Shown: positions 9,777 to 19,390, counted from the stretch's first letter. The stretch: DNA of 46,239 nucleotides from an uncultured Clostridia bacterium (GCA_944391015.1 CALXRZ010000006.1:1-46239), one strand, 5' to 3'. Made by a program: numbers and translations. Notes: generated by a model from the letters alone, not told the origin.

Positions 9777-10043
9777 CTATGACACAAAGTATTCTACATT
9801 ATTCTCTGGGAAAAACTCTTTGAATTCAGAATATAGCTGTCCAGCAAGTGTCTTGTTATGTGCTAAAACAAGAGTTGGTTTTTGAACTTGCTGTATAATA
9901 TTTGCCATAGTAAAAGTTTTTCCAGAACCTGTAACTCCTAAAAGTGTCTGGAATTTCTTACCCTCTTCTATTCCTTTTGATAAATATTCTATTGCCTGTG
10001 GCTGATCGCCAGTTGGCTTATAATCCGAATGTAATTTGAACAT
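9777..10043 (-). pseudogene. Truncated duplicate of the uvrB 5' end
   Basis: 88 codons nearly identical in protein to the start of the main UvrB ([20 protein letters not shown], intact Walker A), ending [12 protein letters not shown] then TAG. Homology continues a few codons past the stop (TAC to TAG, then TAT GAT), so the stop is a point change within duplicated sequence. The copies differ at synonymous sites and at several residues (NLV/KLH, SNGIK/SKGIE), so the duplication is not recent. This copy lacks the extra base that makes the CGG frameshift in the main gene. It follows the MqsA gene by 26 nt and has a weak AGGGGG site. It is probably the original 5' end of uvrB, displaced by an insertion. 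Confidence 0.88.
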
Positions 10044-10069
10044 ATTTTGCCCCCTATAAGCTGTCTATC

Positions 10070-10300
10070 TTATGCAACTTTTTCTGTATAATTAATTACT
10101 GTAATTTCAGTAATTGCATTTTTTACTGAATTTACTAATTTCTCTAATTGCTTCGCTACTTCATTACTATAAGAAACTTCGCCACATTGTTTACATACTT
10201 GTGATGGTATATTCTTAATAATGATAATACAATTATTTAGTTCAACCATAAACGTTGTTTTTTTATTTTCTAAATCTCCTTTACACATAAAGCAACTCAT
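10070..10300 (-). CDS. MqsA-like antitoxin with YgiT-type zinc finger
   Basis: 76 residues with two CxxC pairs (SCFMCKGD near the start and VCKQCGEVSYS about residue 36), the YgiT zinc-finger pattern. The usual C-terminal helix-turn-helix of full MqsA is absent, as in many short family members. The start at 10300 lies one base after the stop of the DUF4258 gene, a coupled toxin-first order typical of these pairs. It would bind and neutralise the partner and perhaps repress the operon. Confidence 0.8.
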   Translation of the reverse strand: MSCFMCKGDLENKKTTFMVELNNCIIIIKNIPSQVCKQCGEVSYSNEVAKQLEKLVNSVKNAITEITVINYTEKVA

Positions 10301-10301
10301 A

Positions 10302-10624
10302 TTACTCTATCTCCTTTCTTGTTTTTAAATCATCTTCCCATTTTATATTATCTGGATAGTATGCCGTAATTACCCATAACTCAGTCTCCTTTGCTCCACA
10401 AACAACATGCAATACTTTGTTATTTAGATTTACTCCATAACTAAACAACTTGGATATGGATAATCATTTTCATATTCCTCTATTATTTCTCCATTTAATA
10501 ATGAATTTTCTATGTCTTCTTGAGATATATTTCTTTGAAATAGTCTGACTACGCAGTGATTAGTCCACCTAATTTTTCCTGTTCTGACAAATTCTTTTAT
10601 TGTCTCTATTTTTAACTTTTTCAT
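10302..10624 (-). pseudogene. DUF4258 toxin-like gene with a one-base deletion
   Basis: The first part (residues to YENDYPYPSCLV) and the second part (GVNLNNKVLHVVCG, ELWVITAYYPD, KWEDDLKTRK) form a normal DUF4258 protein of about 107 residues, but they lie in different frames. Restoring one T in a TTT run near 10443 would give SCLVYGVNLNNK. As read, the frame ends at ATG GAG TAA. The start is taken at ATG 10624 with an AGAGG site. The shift is of the minus-one type and has no CGG, unlike those in uvrB and asnB, so it looks like ordinary decay or an assembly error. Loss of the toxin next to an intact antitoxin is a common end state. Confidence 0.8.
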
Positions 10625-10676
10625 AAGCACCTCTTTATACTTAATATATTATAACACAATATACACGAATATGTAA

Positions 10677-11579
10677 TTATTTCTTAATAATTCCATCTTT
10701 CCTCATTTTATCAATTATTTTAGTATAAACTCTATCTCGTACCCAAGGTTCAGATGTTGCTTCTAAAACCTTATCTATTGATACCCATTTTACGCCACTA
10801 TTTTCATCTTCTTTAATATGTATTTCTTCTTTTTCATTAGCCTCTAGCAAATATGTTACATTAAGATGAACATGTGAGCCTACATATTTTCCTCTTTTTT
10901 CATGCCCGTTTACAGTAATTATTTCTAGAGAATAAATATCGTTAGAAATAGGAGTAACATTTTTTATTCCTGTTTCTTCTTTTGCCTCTTTGGTTGCAAC
11001 ATATAAAAGGTCATTATCACCATCACTATGGCCACCTGTCCACGCCCAAGAATTATATATTTTGTGATATACCATTAAAATCTTGGTTCTTTCTTTATTT
11101 AGAATAAATGATGAACTTGTAAAATGTCCATATTCATTTTGTCTAGTAAGAACATCATTAAAATCCTTAATATAATCTAGCATTATTTTTTTGTCAACTT
11201 CTTCTTGTTCGTTATATGTAACAAACTTTTCAATGTTTTCTTTTAAATCATCTACATTTATTTTTATCTTAATTCCTAAAACGCCATATTGTTGTTCTTT
11301 CTCTGGTGAATAAATTTTATACATACCTTGGGTTTTACTGGCTATTTCTTTTTCGTCTGTATATAATTTTTTAAATAAATCTTCAAATGTATCTTCTCTG
11401 TATAAATCTATAACATCAACTAATAGCTTTTCCTGTAAATCTGGTAATTTTGAAAATTCTATTTTATCTCCAATTTTTATTTTTTGTCTTTTTTCATCAT
11501 ATAGTCTAAATTCTATTGTCTTTGTTCCATTTTTTATTCTTTCAAATGGGCTTTCGTTTAATTTCATTTTGTGTAACAT
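10677..11579 (-). CDS. ASCH-domain and NUDIX hydrolase fusion protein
   Basis: 300 residues. The N-terminal part (about 1-110; HKMKLNESPFERIKNGTKTI, EFRLYDEKRQKIKIGDKIEF) is an ASCH RNA-binding-like domain. The C-terminal part (about 140-290) is a NUDIX hydrolase with WAWTGGHSDGD and the Nudix box variant ATKEAKEETGI. The start at 11579 has AAGGAG 8 nt upstream; the frame extends further upstream into the preceding gene. NUDIX enzymes hydrolyse nucleoside diphosphates linked to another group; the substrate cannot be read here. The full GX5EX7REUXEEXGU box is degenerate at its start (the Gly is replaced), so activity is uncertain. It follows the HipA-like gene by 22 nt, suggesting co-transcription. 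Confidence 0.85.
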   Translation of the reverse strand: MLHKMKLNESPFERIKNGTKTIEFRLYDEKRQKIKIGDKIEFSKLPDLQEKLLVDVIDLYREDTFEDLFKKLYTDEKEIASKTQGMYKIYSPEKEQQYGVLGIKIKINVDDLKENIEKFVTYNEQEEVDKKIMLDYIKDFNDVLTRQNEYGHFTSSSFILNKERTKILMVYHKIYNSWAWTGGHSDGDNDLLYVATKEAKEETGIKNVTPISNDIYSLEIITVNGHEKRGKYVGSHVHLNVTYLLEANEKEEIHIKEDENSGVKWVSIDKVLEATSEPWVRDRVYTKIIDKMRKDGIIKK

Positions 11580-11601
11580 ATATCTTTCTCCTTTTTTAAG
11601 T

Positions 11602-12486
11602 TTATTTGTCTTGCAATTTTTCATAGCTATATTTCAAAATCATCTCATACCTCATACTAACAATTTTCTTATAAAATTCTTTTCTAATTGATGAAATAAA
11701 GGGAGTTTCATCAATAACACTATTTATTTTTTCCATACTAATTCTTTGAACTATCCTAATTAGTGCATTATTGCAATCTTCGTTTTCTAGGCTACTTATA
11801 TATTCAAAATAGTTAATCTTCTTATCATTTATCTTTAGTGCAGATGTTGGAAATACAAATATTCTAGCATCCATTTCTGCTTCGTCATTTATTATTTGAG
11901 CAATTCTTTCATCTGTTAATTGAGGATATAAACAAGATGCACAATCGTAAATAGGAGCTATTTCTATTTTCTTTAAATTTTCGTTTATTAAGAAACCCCA
12001 GTTTCCATTATGTCTATCAAAGTTTCCAACTAAGCAATCAGCTATAAACATATCCCAAAAGAATTCTTTTAAATCTTTTGCATCATATATTTGTTGTTCT
12101 TCTATTGTTTCTATAACTTCCTCAAGTTCTGTACCATAACCATTTTTAGAAGTTTCTATTTGACTGTTTTTTAGTTCAGCAAATTGCTTTAATACAGTCC
12201 CCTCCGATGTAAAATCCTTGCAAGCTACTACGACTTTTTCTACATCATTTAGATAGTATAATCCTAAAATTGTTTCTTGCACTTTTAGTCCTAAAGTTTT
12301 TATTATATTACAAGCTACATATTCTGATATACAATTATTTGAATATCCATATTCAGATATTCCTTCATTTATTCCTGGAAATTTTAGCATATAATCTGTA
12401 TCATTATACTTGATACATATTTTTCCTCCATTTTTTCCACCATAATACTTAAATTTATTTATTTCGCAATTTGTAAAATCTATCAT
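11602..12486 (-). CDS. HipA-like kinase (CtkA type)
   Basis: 294 residues with the HipA/CtkA kinase core: FDRHNGNWGFL (catalytic-loop Asp/Asn) at about residue 157 and IAPIYDCASCLYP (metal-binding Asp) at about 178, and KICIKYNDTDYMLKFPG as the probable ATP-binding lysine strand. No N-terminal Couple_hipA domain, so it belongs to the compact CtkA-like branch. Members are Ser/Thr kinases, several of them toxins. The 74-residue gene 57 nt upstream is its probable partner. The start at 12486 has a modest GAGAGG site. Confidence 0.85.
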   Translation of the reverse strand: MIDFTNCEINKFKYYGGKNGGKICIKYNDTDYMLKFPGINEGISEYGYSNNCISEYVACNIIKTLGLKVQETILGLYYLNDVEKVVVACKDFTSEGTVLKQFAELKNSQIETSKNGYGTELEEVIETIEEQQIYDAKDLKEFFWDMFIADCLVGNFDRHNGNWGFLINENLKKIEIAPIYDCASCLYPQLTDERIAQIINDEAEMDARIFVFPTSALKINDKKINYFEYISSLENEDCNNALIRIVQRISMEKINSVIDETPFISSIRKEFYKKIVSMRYEMILKYSYEKLQDK

Positions 12487-12543
12487 ACAAATACCATACC
12501 TCTCTTGTTCAAAATCATAATTCTTTTTTACACTATAGTAACT

Positions 12544-12768
12544 TTAAATTAGTTCTCCATAGATATATTTCTTATAAAAATAATCACATTGTTCTTCTGT
12601 TATATCACCATCAACAAATGCACTATTTACTGAACCTTGTAATTCGTTAATTAAACAATCTAAATAACTTACTTTATTCTTTATTCCTTCTTTTAATCTT
12701 TTTAAATCTTCTTCTAAATATTTTGGAAGACATTTTTCTAAAATTTCTTCATCATAGTTCTTATTCAT
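12544..12768 (-). CDS. Small acidic partner of the HipA-like kinase
   Basis: 74 residues (MNKNYDEEILEKCLPKYLEEDL..) predicted all helical, with a GGAG site 5 nt upstream. No named family is recognised. Short helical genes of this kind commonly precede compact HipA-like kinases in Clostridia, so an antitoxin or regulator role is a context inference. Confidence 0.65.
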   Translation of the reverse strand: MNKNYDEEILEKCLPKYLEEDLKRLKEGIKNKVSYLDCLINELQGSVNSAFVDGDITEEQCDYFYKKYIYGELI

Positions 12769-12831
12769 ATACTATCTCCATTATTTTTTTATTTTCTCTT
12801 TCAAATTATATTATGATTTTTATTATTACTT

Positions 12832-13896
12832 CTATTCCACACTATGCGCTGTAACATTATTACCAATTTCATTTTCTCTTGTTACAGCCTTTTCGCCCTC
12901 TACGCCGTTTTCCATATACACAATCACGTCTTCTACTACGTTATTTCCTGTTTGCACAATTACATCATCTGCAGTACTAACATTATCGTCTTCATCAAAC
13001 TCTTCGTCAGACCTATTGCCCTCTGCATCAACATAAACAATTTTATAGCCCTCATAGTTGTCTAAAATATAATTTACAAATTCTTGTACCTTATCTTTTC
13101 CTATATAAAATGTTTTGCCTGTATCCAATATGTTTGTTTCCAAATACCCATTTTCTGTTACACTGCAACTAATATTTTTGTATCCTAGTATAGGAATGTC
13201 CACACTTACGCTCATTACAGTATCGCCATACCAAGAGCTATCATTATGTACGTTTTCTACAGATGTATTTGAAAATAGCATTTTCCAAATTGTTTCATCA
13301 TCTACTTCTGGAAATTCAATATTATCATAATGTGTGTTTCCCTCTTCATCTGTATATACATCATCATACCAAATTGAGCCAAATGATATTATCTCTTTTA
13401 GATTTAGGTCTTCTATAAATTCGCCTAATGTCTCTGGTCTATAATAAGAATTTACATATGAGTAATATTCATTTGTGCCATCAAGCTGTATAGCAATTGC
13501 ACATTCTTTAGATATGTTCTTTATTGTATATATTGTTCCATTCTTTGTGTAAGTATTTTTACTATACTCGTCATAACCCGAAAGTGTTGCAATTCCAAGA
13601 TTTTCTCCAATCATTTCAGTAGGTACTTTTCCTTGCCAGCAATCATAGTTTGATTCATTATATCTCACATTTGAAAATTGCTGGTAAATTGTTAATTCTT
13701 CCCACCTTGGTATTACAGCTATATCTGTTGCATCAGTTATTTTTTCTGTTAAACTATTAACATATATTTCTTTGGTTTTCCAACGGCTTTCTTTGCCATC
13801 TTGTGATTTTTCATTATTTAAAAATATAACACTTAAAACTGCTATAATTATCAATATAACTAACACTAATATTATTATTCCTACTTTTTTCTTCAT
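12832..13896 (-). CDS. Membrane-anchored protein of unknown function
   Basis: About 355 residues. One hydrophobic N-terminal segment (IIILVLVILIIIAVLSVIF, about residues 5-25) without a lipobox cysteine suggests an N-terminal anchor with the rest outside the cell. The external part is rich in Tyr, Asp and Asn and its last 60 residues are acidic. The start at 13896 is chosen because GGG lies 8 nt upstream; an ATG six bases earlier is too close to the site. It sits between the two HipA-like genes and is probably co-transcribed with the one upstream, but nothing ties it to them functionally. Confidence 0.65.
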   Translation of the reverse strand: MKKKVGIIILVLVILIIIAVLSVIFLNNEKSQDGKESRWKTKEIYVNSLTEKITDATDIAVIPRWEELTIYQQFSNVRYNESNYDCWQGKVPTEMIGENLGIATLSGYDEYSKNTYTKNGTIYTIKNISKECAIAIQLDGTNEYYSYVNSYYRPETLGEFIEDLNLKEIISFGSIWYDDVYTDEEGNTHYDNIEFPEVDDETIWKMLFSNTSVENVHNDSSWYGDTVMSVSVDIPILGYKNISCSVTENGYLETNILDTGKTFYIGKDKVQEFVNYILDNYEGYKIVYVDAEGNRSDEEFDEDDNVSTADDVIVQTGNNVVEDVIVYMENGVEGEKAVTRENEIGNNVTAHSVE

Positions 13897-13927
13897 ATAC
13901 ATCACCCTTTTTTATCTATAATTTTTT

Positions 13928-15073
13928 TTAATTTATCATTTCTATAAAATGCGAAGCCCTACTTTGAACCATATATTCCAAGCACTTTAATCTTTTAGCA
14001 GGTAAGTTATAGTTTATATCTTTGTCGAATTTAAAATTTAATAATCTTCTTAATTTATCTTTATGTGTTTTATTGCAAAATCTTTTTACTATTTCATCAT
14101 AGCTTACTCCATAATATGAAATATTTAATTCATTTTTCTCAATGTACTTTTTAAATTCTTCAAAATCATCAAATATATTAGGCATTGATTTAGCTAATAA
14201 ACTTTCACCATTGTCAAAAATTGGTGCAAAGTCTGTAAATTCTCCTGTTTTGTTGTTTCTTAATAAGCCAAAGTTACCAAAATGCCTATCCGGATTTATG
14301 CATATTGCATCAAATAATAGCATATCATAAAATTTGTTCTCAAAACCTAATTTTTTTATATATTCATCCACATTATTCAAGCCACCATAAGTAACTATGT
14401 CTCCTATTTGTACATATGATTGATTTTTACTAGTAAATATTTCACAAGCAGATGTAATCATATTTTTCCATAGATGTAATTTATAATCAATATGGTCAAT
14501 TTTCATTTTGTTAGCAATTTGACTTGCATAAAATTCACTATATGGTTCAAACCCAGTATTGGCAAAATGGTATGATTGAGTACTGCCTTTATATAAATAT
14601 ATTTTATTTTCAATTCTTCTCCAAGCTTTTGGAAGCATTCCGTTGGTAGTAAATTCAGGTGAAGTTACTAATTCTCTTCTCTTTGAAGAATAACCTGTAA
14701 AAGCAACTAAAGATAAAACTTTAGAAAATTCATTATCATATAAATTATAATCCTTAAATTTTAACGTAGAGTCTTGTACAATCCAGTAGCAATCAGTTAG
14801 AGATAAGCCCTTGCTTACATCAATAATAGCTTTTCTGTCATTGATGTTTAAACCTGCCGTTTCTAATATAGTCTGAACAAATGCTCTGTTTTTAGGTATA
14901 ATTCTTGCTTGAATAAATTCTTCTATACTTTTTTCATTTATTTCGTTTTGCAAAACTATTGGAAATATTTTTCTATTATTACTTAGTATTTTTATATTTG
15001 AAATATTTAATCCAAAATCATTACGCATATCAAATGAAACTAGATTTTCATCAAATAATTTTAAATAATACAT
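13928..15073 (-). CDS. Second HipA-like protein kinase
   Basis: 381 residues. The C-terminal half carries the kinase signature NPDRHFGNFGLL (about residue 262) and DFAPIFDNGESLL (about 283), matching HipA_C. The N-terminal half (residues 1-130) has no recognisable domain. The ribosome site is weak (AGG). It is only distantly similar to the HipA-like gene 1.5 kb away, so the island holds two different kinases of this superfamily and not a tandem duplication. Confidence 0.75.
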   Translation of the reverse strand: MYYLKLFDENLVSFDMRNDFGLNISNIKILSNNRKIFPIVLQNEINEKSIEEFIQARIIPKNRAFVQTILETAGLNINDRKAIIDVSKGLSLTDCYWIVQDSTLKFKDYNLYDNEFSKVLSLVAFTGYSSKRRELVTSPEFTTNGMLPKAWRRIENKIYLYKGSTQSYHFANTGFEPYSEFYASQIANKMKIDHIDYKLHLWKNMITSACEIFTSKNQSYVQIGDIVTYGGLNNVDEYIKKLGFENKFYDMLLFDAICINPDRHFGNFGLLRNNKTGEFTDFAPIFDNGESLLAKSMPNIFDDFEEFKKYIEKNELNISYYGVSYDEIVKRFCNKTHKDKLRRLLNFKFDKDINYNLPAKRLKCLEYMVQSRASHFIEMIN

Positions 15074-15286
15074 ATTTTAGACCTATGATTTAATAAATTG
15101 ATAAATCATATTTTCCTTTCTTTTACATATTTGTCTTTATAAATAATATTCTCTTTATTTGTAATTTTATGCCCTTATTTTATCATAGACAAATTGTAAT
15201 ATCAATACATCATAATAATCTGCTTTTTTCTTTTTCAATTATATGGTAACATTTTTCAAAAAAAGGTTAACAGAGAAAGTAAAAAA

Positions 15287-15332
15287 GTTGTAATACGAAA
15301 GTTAAAATTATTAAACCTTTCTTATTACAACC
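15287..15332 (-). terminator. Terminator downstream of the membrane protein gene 15377-16525
   Basis: On the minus strand GGTTGTAATAAGAAAGG pairs with CTTTCGTATTACAAC around a long loop and is followed by TTTTTT. The gap 15074-15376 contains nothing else that I can recognise. Confidence 0.7.
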
Positions 15333-15376
15333 TTTTATTTTTGGAGTAATATATAAAATTCTATACCAACTTCTTA

Positions 15377-16525
15377 TTATTGAGGAACTGCAATAATAGT
15401 TGTACCAGTTGGCTCCTCTATTTTATTTCCTAATAGTTCATTTACATAGTTATCTATTGATATTAAAGGAAAGCAAAGACTTATTTCTTTATTTTCTGAA
15501 ATAATATATCTGTTACCTATGTTTACTGTTCCGACTTTACCTGGAATTAGATATTCATATTCATTTATTTTTACTCTAATTCCTCCATCATATTCTTTGG
15601 TTATATCATAATCTCTTAGCCAATCTGGTGTTCCTAAAGTAGAATAGATAAGAGGTGTTGTTATCTTTTCTATTACGTCTTTATCTGTAATTTCTATTGA
15701 TTTATTTTTATCTTCTATCGTAATTTTGTCAGCAGTAAACATATCCTTTTTCTGTGGCATATCTGTTAAAGCATTTTCTAAAATAGTGTCAAATACTGTT
15801 AGTCCACGTGCCTCAAAAGTTGTGTCATTTTGCTCAAGCCAGCCTTGGTCTTCTTTTTTATAAATATATAGCTTAATGTTGTTGTTAAAATCTATTTCAT
15901 AGTCAGGTAATTTTATTTCTGGCATATAATTTATTTTTTTAGAATATATGTTCTTACATTGATTTAATATGTACTCTAATGCAGTTTTTTCTATTATTTC
16001 TACTGCAGTTTCTCCTTGCTTAATTGTTACCTTATCTGTTTTGAATATCAAGGCTTTTTCTGCAAGTACTACATCTACTTTGTCTACTATTTTCTTCAGT
16101 ATTTCTGGATTTATTGCTGTTAAGAATTGATTTCCATTATTATTGAGCATAACATATCCGTCTTTATCATAGTTATCAAACATAAAACTTACACCATTGC
16201 CTAAATCAACATTATAGTATCCTGAAACAGCTAATAATATTGATGAAGAATAGTTCTTTAGTTTTTTATCTGTTATACTTTCTTGTATTAGTTTTATAAG
16301 TTCTTTATCAGTTATTTCTATATCGAACTTTTCTTCAGCTGGCCAATATGTATATGTTATTTTTATTTTGTCTGGCTCTTCCATTTCAACAATTTCCTTT
16401 TGCAAGGTTAGTTCCTCATATACAAATACTCTTATGTCATTTCCCAAGTCTGTAAACATTATTACACATAGTAATATTAGAATTATTCCTAAAACTAATG
16501 CTACGATTCCTACTATTTTTTTCAT
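15377..16525 (-). CDS. Membrane-anchored protein of unknown function
   Basis: 382 residues with an N-terminal hydrophobic anchor (IVGIVALVLGIILILLCVIMF) and a long extracellular part. It contains repeated Lys/Asp-rich strands of similar layout (KIEITDKE, TIEDKNKSIEITDKD), possibly duplicated small beta domains. The start at 16525 has GGGGG 6 nt upstream; the earlier in-frame ATG abuts the site. It ends its own transcript with a hairpin. No family recognised. Confidence 0.65.
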   Translation of the reverse strand: MKKIVGIVALVLGIILILLCVIMFTDLGNDIRVFVYEELTLQKEIVEMEEPDKIKITYTYWPAEEKFDIEITDKELIKLIQESITDKKLKNYSSSILLAVSGYYNVDLGNGVSFMFDNYDKDGYVMLNNNGNQFLTAINPEILKKIVDKVDVVLAEKALIFKTDKVTIKQGETAVEIIEKTALEYILNQCKNIYSKKINYMPEIKLPDYEIDFNNNIKLYIYKKEDQGWLEQNDTTFEARGLTVFDTILENALTDMPQKKDMFTADKITIEDKNKSIEITDKDVIEKITTPLIYSTLGTPDWLRDYDITKEYDGGIRVKINEYEYLIPGKVGTVNIGNRYIISENKEISLCFPLISIDNYVNELLGNKIEEPTGTTIIAVPQ

Positions 16526-16606
16526 AAGCATCCCCCTTTTTACTTTTTCTGTTGTTTAGACAATTTTACTGTATCTTTTTGTTGGTATTTTTTATATTTA
16601 TGCATT

Positions 16607-19198
16607 TTACTTTTTAACGACCAACTGATTATTCTCACAGTCTATAACCACCTTAGATGATGGCTTTATTTCTTGTTTTAATATTTTTTCAGCTATTAGT
16701 GTTTCTAGTTTTTTGGTAACAAATCTTTTTAGTGGTCTTGCACCATATACTTCGTCATAGCCGTTGTCTATTAAATAGCTTTTTGCTTTATCTGTTAATT
16801 CTAATGTAATGTGTTTGTCTTCCAATCTCTTTTCCAAATCTACTATTAACAAATCTAGTATTTTTGTAACTTCTTCTTTCTTTAATGGTTTATAGAATAC
16901 TATCTCGTCTAAACGATTTAGGAATTCTGGTCTAAAGCTTTTCTTTAATAAGGTATTTACTTTTTCTTTTGCCTCTTCTGAAATTTCTCCTTTATCTGTA
17001 ATTCCCTCTAAGATATATTCTGAGCCCAAGTTTGATGTTAATATAATGATTGTGTTCTTAAAGTCTACAGTTCTTCCTTGTGAATCTGTTATTCTTCCGT
17101 CATCTAGTACTTGTAATAATATGTTAAATACATCTGGGTGTGCTTTTTCTATTTCATCAAATAATACCACTGAATATGGTTTTCTTCTAACAGCTTCTGT
17201 AAGTTGTCCACCCTCTTCATAACCAACATATCCTGGAGGCGCACCAATTAGTCTTGATGTAGAGTATTTTTCCATATATTCTGACATATCTATTCTTATT
17301 AAATTATGTTCGTCATCAAATAGGCATTCTGCTAGGCTTTTTGCTAGTTCTGTTTTTCCTACACCAGTTGGTCCTAAGAATAGGAATGAGCCTATTGGCT
17401 TTTTAGGGTCACTTATTCCAGCTCTTGACCTCATTATTGCTTCTGCAACATCTTCTACTGCTTCATCTTGTCCAATTACTCTTTTATGTAAAAGGTCTTT
17501 TAAGTGAAGTATTTTTTCTCTTTCGCCCTCCATAAGCTTTGTTACAGGTATTCCTGTCCATCTTGAAACAATGTCTGCTATTTCGTCTGCAGTTACTTTG
17601 TTACGCAATAGAACATTTTCCTTGTTGCTTTCTTTCTTTTCTTCTTCCTCTAATTCTTTTTGTAAGCTAGGTAATTTTCCATATCTAAGCTCTGCTACTT
17701 TGTTTAGGTCATAACTTCTTTCGGCTTGCTCAATTTGTGCGTTTGTCTTTTCTATATCTTCTCTTAATTTTTGTACTTTTTCTATTGACTTCTTTTCATT
17801 GTCCCATTTTGCTTTCATACTATCAAATTTCGTTTTAAGCTCTGCTTTTTCTTTTTTGATGTCATCCAATCTTTGCTTAGAAAATTCATCCTTTTCTTTT
17901 GATAATGCTGTTTCTTCTATTTCTAACTGCATTATTTTTCTTGAAACTTCATCTAGTTCTACTGGCATTGATTTCATTTCTGTTTTTATTAAGCTACAAG
18001 CTTCATCAACTAAGTCAATTGCTTTATCTGGCAAAAATCTATCTGTTATATATCTGTGTGAAAGTGTTGCAGCTGCAATTAAACTACTATCTGAGATTTT
18101 TACACCGTGAAATACTTCATATCTTTCTTTTAAACCTCTTAGGATAGAAATAGTATCTTCTACACTTGGCTCATCTACCATTACTGGTTGGAAACGTCTT
18201 TCCAAGGCTTGGTCTTTTTCTATATATTGTCTGTATTCATTTAGGGTAGTTGCACCAATACAATGAAGTTCTCCTCTTGCAAGCATTGGTTTTAAAATAT
18301 TGCCTGCATCCATTGCTCCATCTGTTCTTCCTGCTCCAACAATAGTGTGAATTTCATCTATGAATAAGATGATTTTGCCCTCGCTTTTCTTTACTTCTTG
18401 TAAAACTGCTTTTAACCTTTCCTCGAATTCTCCTCTATACTTAGCACCTGCAACAAGTGAGCCCATATCTAGTGAGAATATTGTACAATCTTGCAAATTT
18501 TGTGGTACATCTCCTCTTACTATTCTTAGTGCCAATCCCTCAGCTATAGCAGTTTTTCCGACACCAGGTTCACCTATTAGACAAGGATTATTTTTTGTTT
18601 TTCTGGAAAGTATGGTAATTACATTTCTTATTTCTGTATCTCTACCAATTACTGGGTCAAGCTTTTGTTCTCTTGCCATTTGCACTAAGTCTTGTCCATA
18701 CTTCTTTAAGGCATCATACGTGCTTTCTGGATTATCACTTGTTACTCTAGTATTTCCTCTAACACTTGATAGTGCCTTTAAAAAATCATTCTTGTTTATA
18801 TTATATTTTTTTAATATTGCCTTAATATCACTGCTTGGGTTGTCTAAAATAGAAAGCATTAAATGTTCAACTGAAACATAATCATCTTTCATTCTTTCGG
18901 CTATTTTTTCAGAATTTGTTAATACTATATCAACATCTTGCGAAACATAAATTGCATCTGCTTTCCTTGCACCACCAACCATTTTAGGGTCATTTTCTAC
19001 TTTATTTCGTATATCATTTTCAAAGCTATCTGATACACCCATTTTGTTTAGTAGCTCTTTAATCAGGCTATCTTCTTGCTCCAATAAAGCTAAAATTAAA
19101 TGTTCTTCTTCAATTTGAGAATTTTGATTTTGCACAGCTAAATCTTGTGCATTTTGAATTGCTTCTAAAGATTTTTGTGTAAACTTTTGTGCATTCAT
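16607..19198 (-). CDS. clpB: ATP-dependent disaggregase ClpB
   Basis: Hsp100 chaperone that, with DnaK, pulls apart protein aggregates. The 863 residues match the family. Domains: Clp N-domain repeats (1-150), first AAA with GEPGVGKT (about 205-212) and [15 protein letters not shown], the coiled-coil middle domain (about 405-525, the M-domain that separates ClpB from ClpA), second AAA with GPTGVGKT (about 600) and NLGSEYI, and the C-terminal D2-small domain. It lacks the IGF/IGL loop of ClpP partners. The start at 19198 has AAGGAAG upstream. I find no CIRCE element and no convincing CtsR heptamer pair in the leader, which instead holds two palindromes. Confidence 0.97.
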   Translation of the reverse strand: MNAQKFTQKSLEAIQNAQDLAVQNQNSQIEEEHLILALLEQEDSLIKELLNKMGVSDSFENDIRNKVENDPKMVGGARKADAIYVSQDVDIVLTNSEKIAERMKDDYVSVEHLMLSILDNPSSDIKAILKKYNINKNDFLKALSSVRGNTRVTSDNPESTYDALKKYGQDLVQMAREQKLDPVIGRDTEIRNVITILSRKTKNNPCLIGEPGVGKTAIAEGLALRIVRGDVPQNLQDCTIFSLDMGSLVAGAKYRGEFEERLKAVLQEVKKSEGKIILFIDEIHTIVGAGRTDGAMDAGNILKPMLARGELHCIGATTLNEYRQYIEKDQALERRFQPVMVDEPSVEDTISILRGLKERYEVFHGVKISDSSLIAAATLSHRYITDRFLPDKAIDLVDEACSLIKTEMKSMPVELDEVSRKIMQLEIEETALSKEKDEFSKQRLDDIKKEKAELKTKFDSMKAKWDNEKKSIEKVQKLREDIEKTNAQIEQAERSYDLNKVAELRYGKLPSLQKELEEEEKKESNKENVLLRNKVTADEIADIVSRWTGIPVTKLMEGEREKILHLKDLLHKRVIGQDEAVEDVAEAIMRSRAGISDPKKPIGSFLFLGPTGVGKTELAKSLAECLFDDEHNLIRIDMSEYMEKYSTSRLIGAPPGYVGYEEGGQLTEAVRRKPYSVVLFDEIEKAHPDVFNILLQVLDDGRITDSQGRTVDFKNTIIILTSNLGSEYILEGITDKGEISEEAKEKVNTLLKKSFRPEFLNRLDEIVFYKPLKKEEVTKILDLLIVDLEKRLEDKHITLELTDKAKSYLIDNGYDEVYGARPLKRFVTKKLETLIAEKILKQEIKPSSKVVIDCENNQLVVKK

Positions 19199-19246
19199 TA
19201 TAAATCAACTTCCTTTCTTTTGTCGCGTTTTGGGACAGGCTCTTTT

Positions 19247-19310
19247 CCGACATCATTGTCGGGTTTGGGAACAGGTCTGTTTGGGACATTTTTATCTCAT
19301 TTAGACCTGT
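19247..19310. repeat. Two palindromes in the clpB leader
   Basis: CCGACA at 19247-19252 pairs with TGTCGG at 19257-19262 around a 4-nt loop. ACAGGTCT at 19271-19278 pairs with AGACCTGT at 19303-19310. The words TTTTGGGACAGG, TTTGGGAACAGG and TTTGGGACA recur between them, giving a repeat-rich leader. They lie between the promoter and the ribosome site, so they would be transcribed into the clpB 5' UTR. Confidence 0.55.
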
Positions 19311-19328
19311 CCTCAAAGTGCCATAGCT

Positions 19329-19357
19329 ATTTTATCACAAATAGTATGAAAGTACAA
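19329..19357 (-). promoter_or_regulatory. Probable sigma-A promoter of clpB
   Basis: On the minus strand TTGTAC (19352-19357) and TAAAAT (19329-19334) are 17 nt apart, giving a leader of about 120 nt. Confidence 0.5.
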
Positions 19358-19390
19358 ATGTGAAGATATATTTTCGCATTTTTTATAGTT

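Noticed and set aside
10430..10460. DUF4258 shift considered as another CGG recoding site
   Set aside because: There is no CGG and the needed shift is minus one, so it does not fit the pattern.
19199..19320. Search for CIRCE or CtsR boxes upstream of clpB
   Set aside because: No TTAGCACTC-N9-GAGTGCTAA and no GGTCAAA pair could be found.
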